From Alphaproteobacteria bacterium (GTDB lineage: Bacteria > Pseudomonadota > Alphaproteobacteria > UBA6615), in the NCBI GenBank assembly GCA_013003285.1, contig JABDJY010000188.1:1-7009 (forward strand): a DNA stretch of 7,009 nucleotides. The letters run 5' to 3'. Positions within the stretch are counted from its first letter, which is position 1, and every line of letters begins with the position of its first letter. The notes beneath the pieces are model-generated. The model was not told the DNA's origin and made no database searches. It saw only the letters and a program-made list of their open reading frames with translations. The position numbers were made by a program, and so were the translations under genes. This document shows, piece by piece, positions 5,392-7,009 of the stretch.

Positions 5392-6123
5392 ATGGAACCA
5401 AATATCATTGATACGGTCACGGTGACGGGGGGCGCCATCGTGACCGATTTTTCGGTGTGGTCGCTGTTCCTGCGATCGGACGTTGTCATCAAATTGGTGA
5501 TGGTGGTGTTGTTTGTCGCCTCGTTCTGGTCGTGGACCATTATCATCGATAAGTGGCTGCGGGTCCGCCGGTTGGAACGCGAAGCGCGCCGCTTCGAGGA
5601 AAGCTTCTGGTCGGGCGGCTCGCTCGACGAGCTTTACGAGAGCTATGGCGCCAAGCCGCGCGATCCCATGTCGGCGGTTTTCGCCGCCGCCATGACCGAA
5701 TGGCGGCGCTCGACCGAGCGCGGCCTATCGACCACGGTGGCGCTGCGCACCAATCTGCAAGACCGCATCGAGCGGGTGATGGATGTGACCCTGGGCCGCG
5801 AGATGGAGCGTATCGAACGCTATATGGTGTTTCTCGCCTCGGCTGGCGCGACGGCCCCGTTCATCGGACTGTTCGGCACCGTGTGGGGCATCATGAACAG
5901 CTTCCAGGCGATCGCCGTGGCCAAGGATACCAGCCTGGCCGTCATCGCACCGGGTCTGGCGGAAGCGCTATTCACCACCGCCATGGGCCTGATCGTCGCG
6001 ATCCCGGCGGTGGCGGCCTACAATAAATTCAGCACCGATATGAACCGCTACGCCCAACGCCTCGACGGTTTCGCGGCCGAGTTCACCGCCATCCTGTCGC
6101 GTCAGCTGGAAGAGGCGAAATAG
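5392..6123 (+). CDS. tolQ: Tol-Pal system motor protein TolQ (MotA/TolQ/ExbB family)
   Basis: TolQ forms the inner-membrane pentamer that, with TolR, turns proton flow into movement of TolA, needed for outer-membrane constriction at division. Three membrane segments are visible: about 31-53 (VVIKLVMVVLFVASFWSW core), about 146-168 ending in the signature GATAPFIGLFGTVWGIM (152-168), and about 187-210 (PGLAEALFTTAMGLIVAIPA). The cytoplasmic loop between the first two is rich in charged residues, as expected. T163 and T196 correspond to the conserved pore-lining threonines T145 and T178 of E. coli TolQ. At 243 aa it is slightly longer than E. coli TolQ (230), the extra being mainly at the N-terminus. 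ExbB is the alternative, but the ybgC-tolQ-tolR-tolA context decides for TolQ. tolR begins 2 bases after the stop. Confidence 0.96.
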   Translation: MEPNIIDTVTVTGGAIVTDFSVWSLFLRSDVVIKLVMVVLFVASFWSWTIIIDKWLRVRRLEREARRFEESFWSGGSLDELYESYGAKPRDPMSAVFAAAMTEWRRSTERGLSTTVALRTNLQDRIERVMDVTLGREMERIERYMVFLASAGATAPFIGLFGTVWGIMNSFQAIAVAKDTSLAVIAPGLAEALFTTAMGLIVAIPAVAAYNKFSTDMNRYAQRLDGFAAEFTAILSRQLEEAK

Positions 6124-6125
6124 CG

Positions 6126-6569
6126 ATGGCGCGCCGCCACATCAGGTCGAATTTGCGCCGGCCCAACAATGGACCGGTGACCGATATCAACGTCGCGCCG
6201 TTTGTCGATGTGATGCTGGTGCTGGTGATTATCTTCATGGTCGCCGCGCCGCTGTTGAATATCGGCGTGCCGGTCGATCTGCCGAAGGCGACCCTCAAGC
6301 CGCTCAACGAAAATCAGGACCCGTTGGTGGTCACCGTCGATGCCGAGGGCAATATCTTCATCCAGGAAGCTGCGGTGCCGCAAGAGGCGCTGGTCGCGCG
6401 CCTTGCTGCGTTGACCCAGGCCAATCCCGATCTGCGTATTTTTGTGCGCGGCGACCGCGCCATCAGTTACGGCCGGGTCATTCAGGTCATGGGCATGATC
6501 TCGCAAGCCGGGTTCACCAAGGTCGCGTTGATCGCCGAGGCGCCATTGCCCGGCGAAAGCACGCAGTGA
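6126..6569 (+). CDS. tolR: Tol-Pal system protein TolR (ExbD/TolR family)
   Basis: TolR is the dimeric partner of TolQ: one membrane helix sits in the TolQ pore and a periplasmic domain is thought to bind peptidoglycan. The start is a basic cytoplasmic segment (ARRHIRSNLRR), followed by DINVAPFVDVMLVLVIIF (20-37). D28 is the essential membrane aspartate that carries protons (D23 in E. coli). The helix runs to about residue 45. The periplasmic domain ends with YGRVIQVMGMISQAGFTKV (115-133), typical of the family. At 147 aa the protein is of normal length. GGAAGAGG (6108-6115) inside the end of tolQ lies 10 bases before the ATG. The 2-base gap to tolQ implies coupled translation and balanced stoichiometry. 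Confidence 0.97.
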   Translation: MARRHIRSNLRRPNNGPVTDINVAPFVDVMLVLVIIFMVAAPLLNIGVPVDLPKATLKPLNENQDPLVVTVDAEGNIFIQEAAVPQEALVARLAALTQANPDLRIFVRGDRAISYGRVIQVMGMISQAGFTKVALIAEAPLPGESTQ

Positions 6570-6590
6570 GCCGAGACGGATAAGACGGAC

Positions 6591-7009
6591 ATGATGGGCT
6601 TCACCAAAATGCGCAGCGGGGTTTTCGCCTCCATCAGCGCCCACCTGTTGGTGGTGGTGATCGCCCAATTCGGTCTGCCCCATTTGTTCAGCGAGCCGCC
6701 GGTTGCGGTCACTATCATCCCGGTCGAACTGATCCTGGACGATGTGAACGCGCCGCCGCCGCCGGCGACACCCGAGCCCGAGTCCGAACCGGAAGTCGCC
6801 AAGCCGCCGCCACCCCCGCCAGAGCCCGAGCCGGAACCGCCGGCCGAGCCGGAAGTGGTCGAAGCGCCGCCACCGCCGCCCGAAATTCCGAAACCGCCGA
6901 AAAAAGAACCGCCGAAGGAGCCGGAGCCGGAGAAGGTCAAACCGAAACCTTCGCCCCTGGCGAAAGCGAAACCACAATCGAAACCCAAGCCGCCAAGGCC
7001 GCCGAAGCC
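6591..7009 (+). CDS. tolA: TolA, N-terminal part (truncated by window end)
   Basis: The reading frame from ATG 6591 (or ATG 6594) stays open to the window end, giving 139 complete codons and no stop. TolA links the TolQR motor to TolB/Pal at the outer membrane. A single membrane helix, about 9-30, includes S14-I-S-A-H18, the SxxxH signature with which TolA and TonB contact their TolQ/ExbB motors. From residue 55 the periplasmic stalk is proline-rich: by my count about 39 of 86 residues from 54 to 139, with runs of 4, 6 and 5 prolines at 55-58, 72-77 and 93-97. The first half is glutamate-rich and the second lysine-rich, resembling TonB more than the alanine-rich helical stalk of E. coli TolA. 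TonB is the alternative, but position right after tolR (21-base gap) favours TolA. The ribosome-binding site is weak (GACGGA at 6585 or so). The C-terminal domain is not in view. Confidence 0.9.
   Translation, partial: MMGFTKMRSGVFASISAHLLVVVIAQFGLPHLFSEPPVAVTIIPVELILDDVNAPPPPATPEPESEPEVAKPPPPPPEPEPEPPAEPEVVEAPPPPPEIPKPPKKEPPKEPEPEKVKPKPSPLAKAKPQSKPKPPRPPK

Noticed and set aside
6566..6583. GTG 6566 overlapping the tolR stop as a possible coupled start for the next gene
   Set aside because: The frame hits TAA after five codons. ATG 6591 opens the frame with the membrane anchor and SxxxH motif.
6102..6977. Long - strand open frames opposite tolR and tolA (6102-6977 and 6482-6988)
   Set aside because: Their Arg/Phe-rich and Gly/Ser-rich repeats are simply the reverse reading of the proline codons of tolA. 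No start signal or domain is visible.
6753..7009. CCG-rich tract in tolA as a phase-variable simple repeat
   Set aside because: The proline codons are mixed (CCG, CCA, CCC, CCT) and interrupted, so there is no long uniform repeat unit prone to slippage.
1..7009. Mobile element, CRISPR array, defence system or phage genes
   Set aside because: All coding space is taken by conserved housekeeping genes in a conserved order, with no terminal inverted repeats, transposase motifs or spaced direct repeats seen.

Overview
The window is a gene-dense, GC-rich stretch of core chromosome, and every gene lies on the + strand. The order 6S RNA - 5-formyl-THF cyclo-ligase - YmdB-family phosphoesterase - yebC - ruvC - ruvA - ruvB - ybgC - tolQ - tolR - tolA, together with the protein sequences, points to an alphaproteobacterium, probably from the Rhodospirillales or a related order. 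That lineage call is inference from gene order and protein character; no database search was made.

Bases 1-300 hold a structured non-coding RNA read as 6S RNA (about 59-219) with a possible promoter just before it. Then come the 5-formyltetrahydrofolate cyclo-ligase gene (301-900) and, with no gap, a YmdB-family metallophosphoesterase (901-1725). The 6S RNA / cyclo-ligase pairing is a classic proteobacterial arrangement. The cyclo-ligase start is a real puzzle: conserved N-terminal sequence lies upstream of the only canonical start codon.

A 114-base gap (1726-1839) is the clearest promoter-bearing intergenic region. It contains a perfect 14-base palindrome touching a -10-like element, plus a second, smaller dyad. 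Downstream is one long, tightly packed transcription unit. yebC (translation factor or regulator, 1840-2589) is followed by the Holliday-junction genes ruvC (2632-3123), ruvA (3120-3755) and ruvB (3752-4855), joined by ATGA and GTGA overlaps. RuvAB migrates the junction and RuvC cuts it.

The unit runs on, with a 14-base overlap, into the cell-envelope Tol-Pal genes: ybgC thioesterase (4842-5345), tolQ (5392-6123), tolR (6126-6569) and a tolA cut off by the window end (6591 onward). TolQ and TolR form the proton-driven inner-membrane motor that energises TolA, which reaches through the periplasm towards TolB and Pal (not in view).

No mobile element, CRISPR array, tRNA, phage or defence gene is visible. 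The content is ordinary housekeeping DNA, and I do not see a new multi-gene system. Points worth a second look are the cyclo-ligase start, the loss of one acidic-pin residue in RuvA, two perfect palindromes, the ruvB/ybgC junction where both proteins carry extensions, and the polyproline, charge-segregated TolA stalk encoded in the same cluster as YebC, whose family is linked to polyproline translation.
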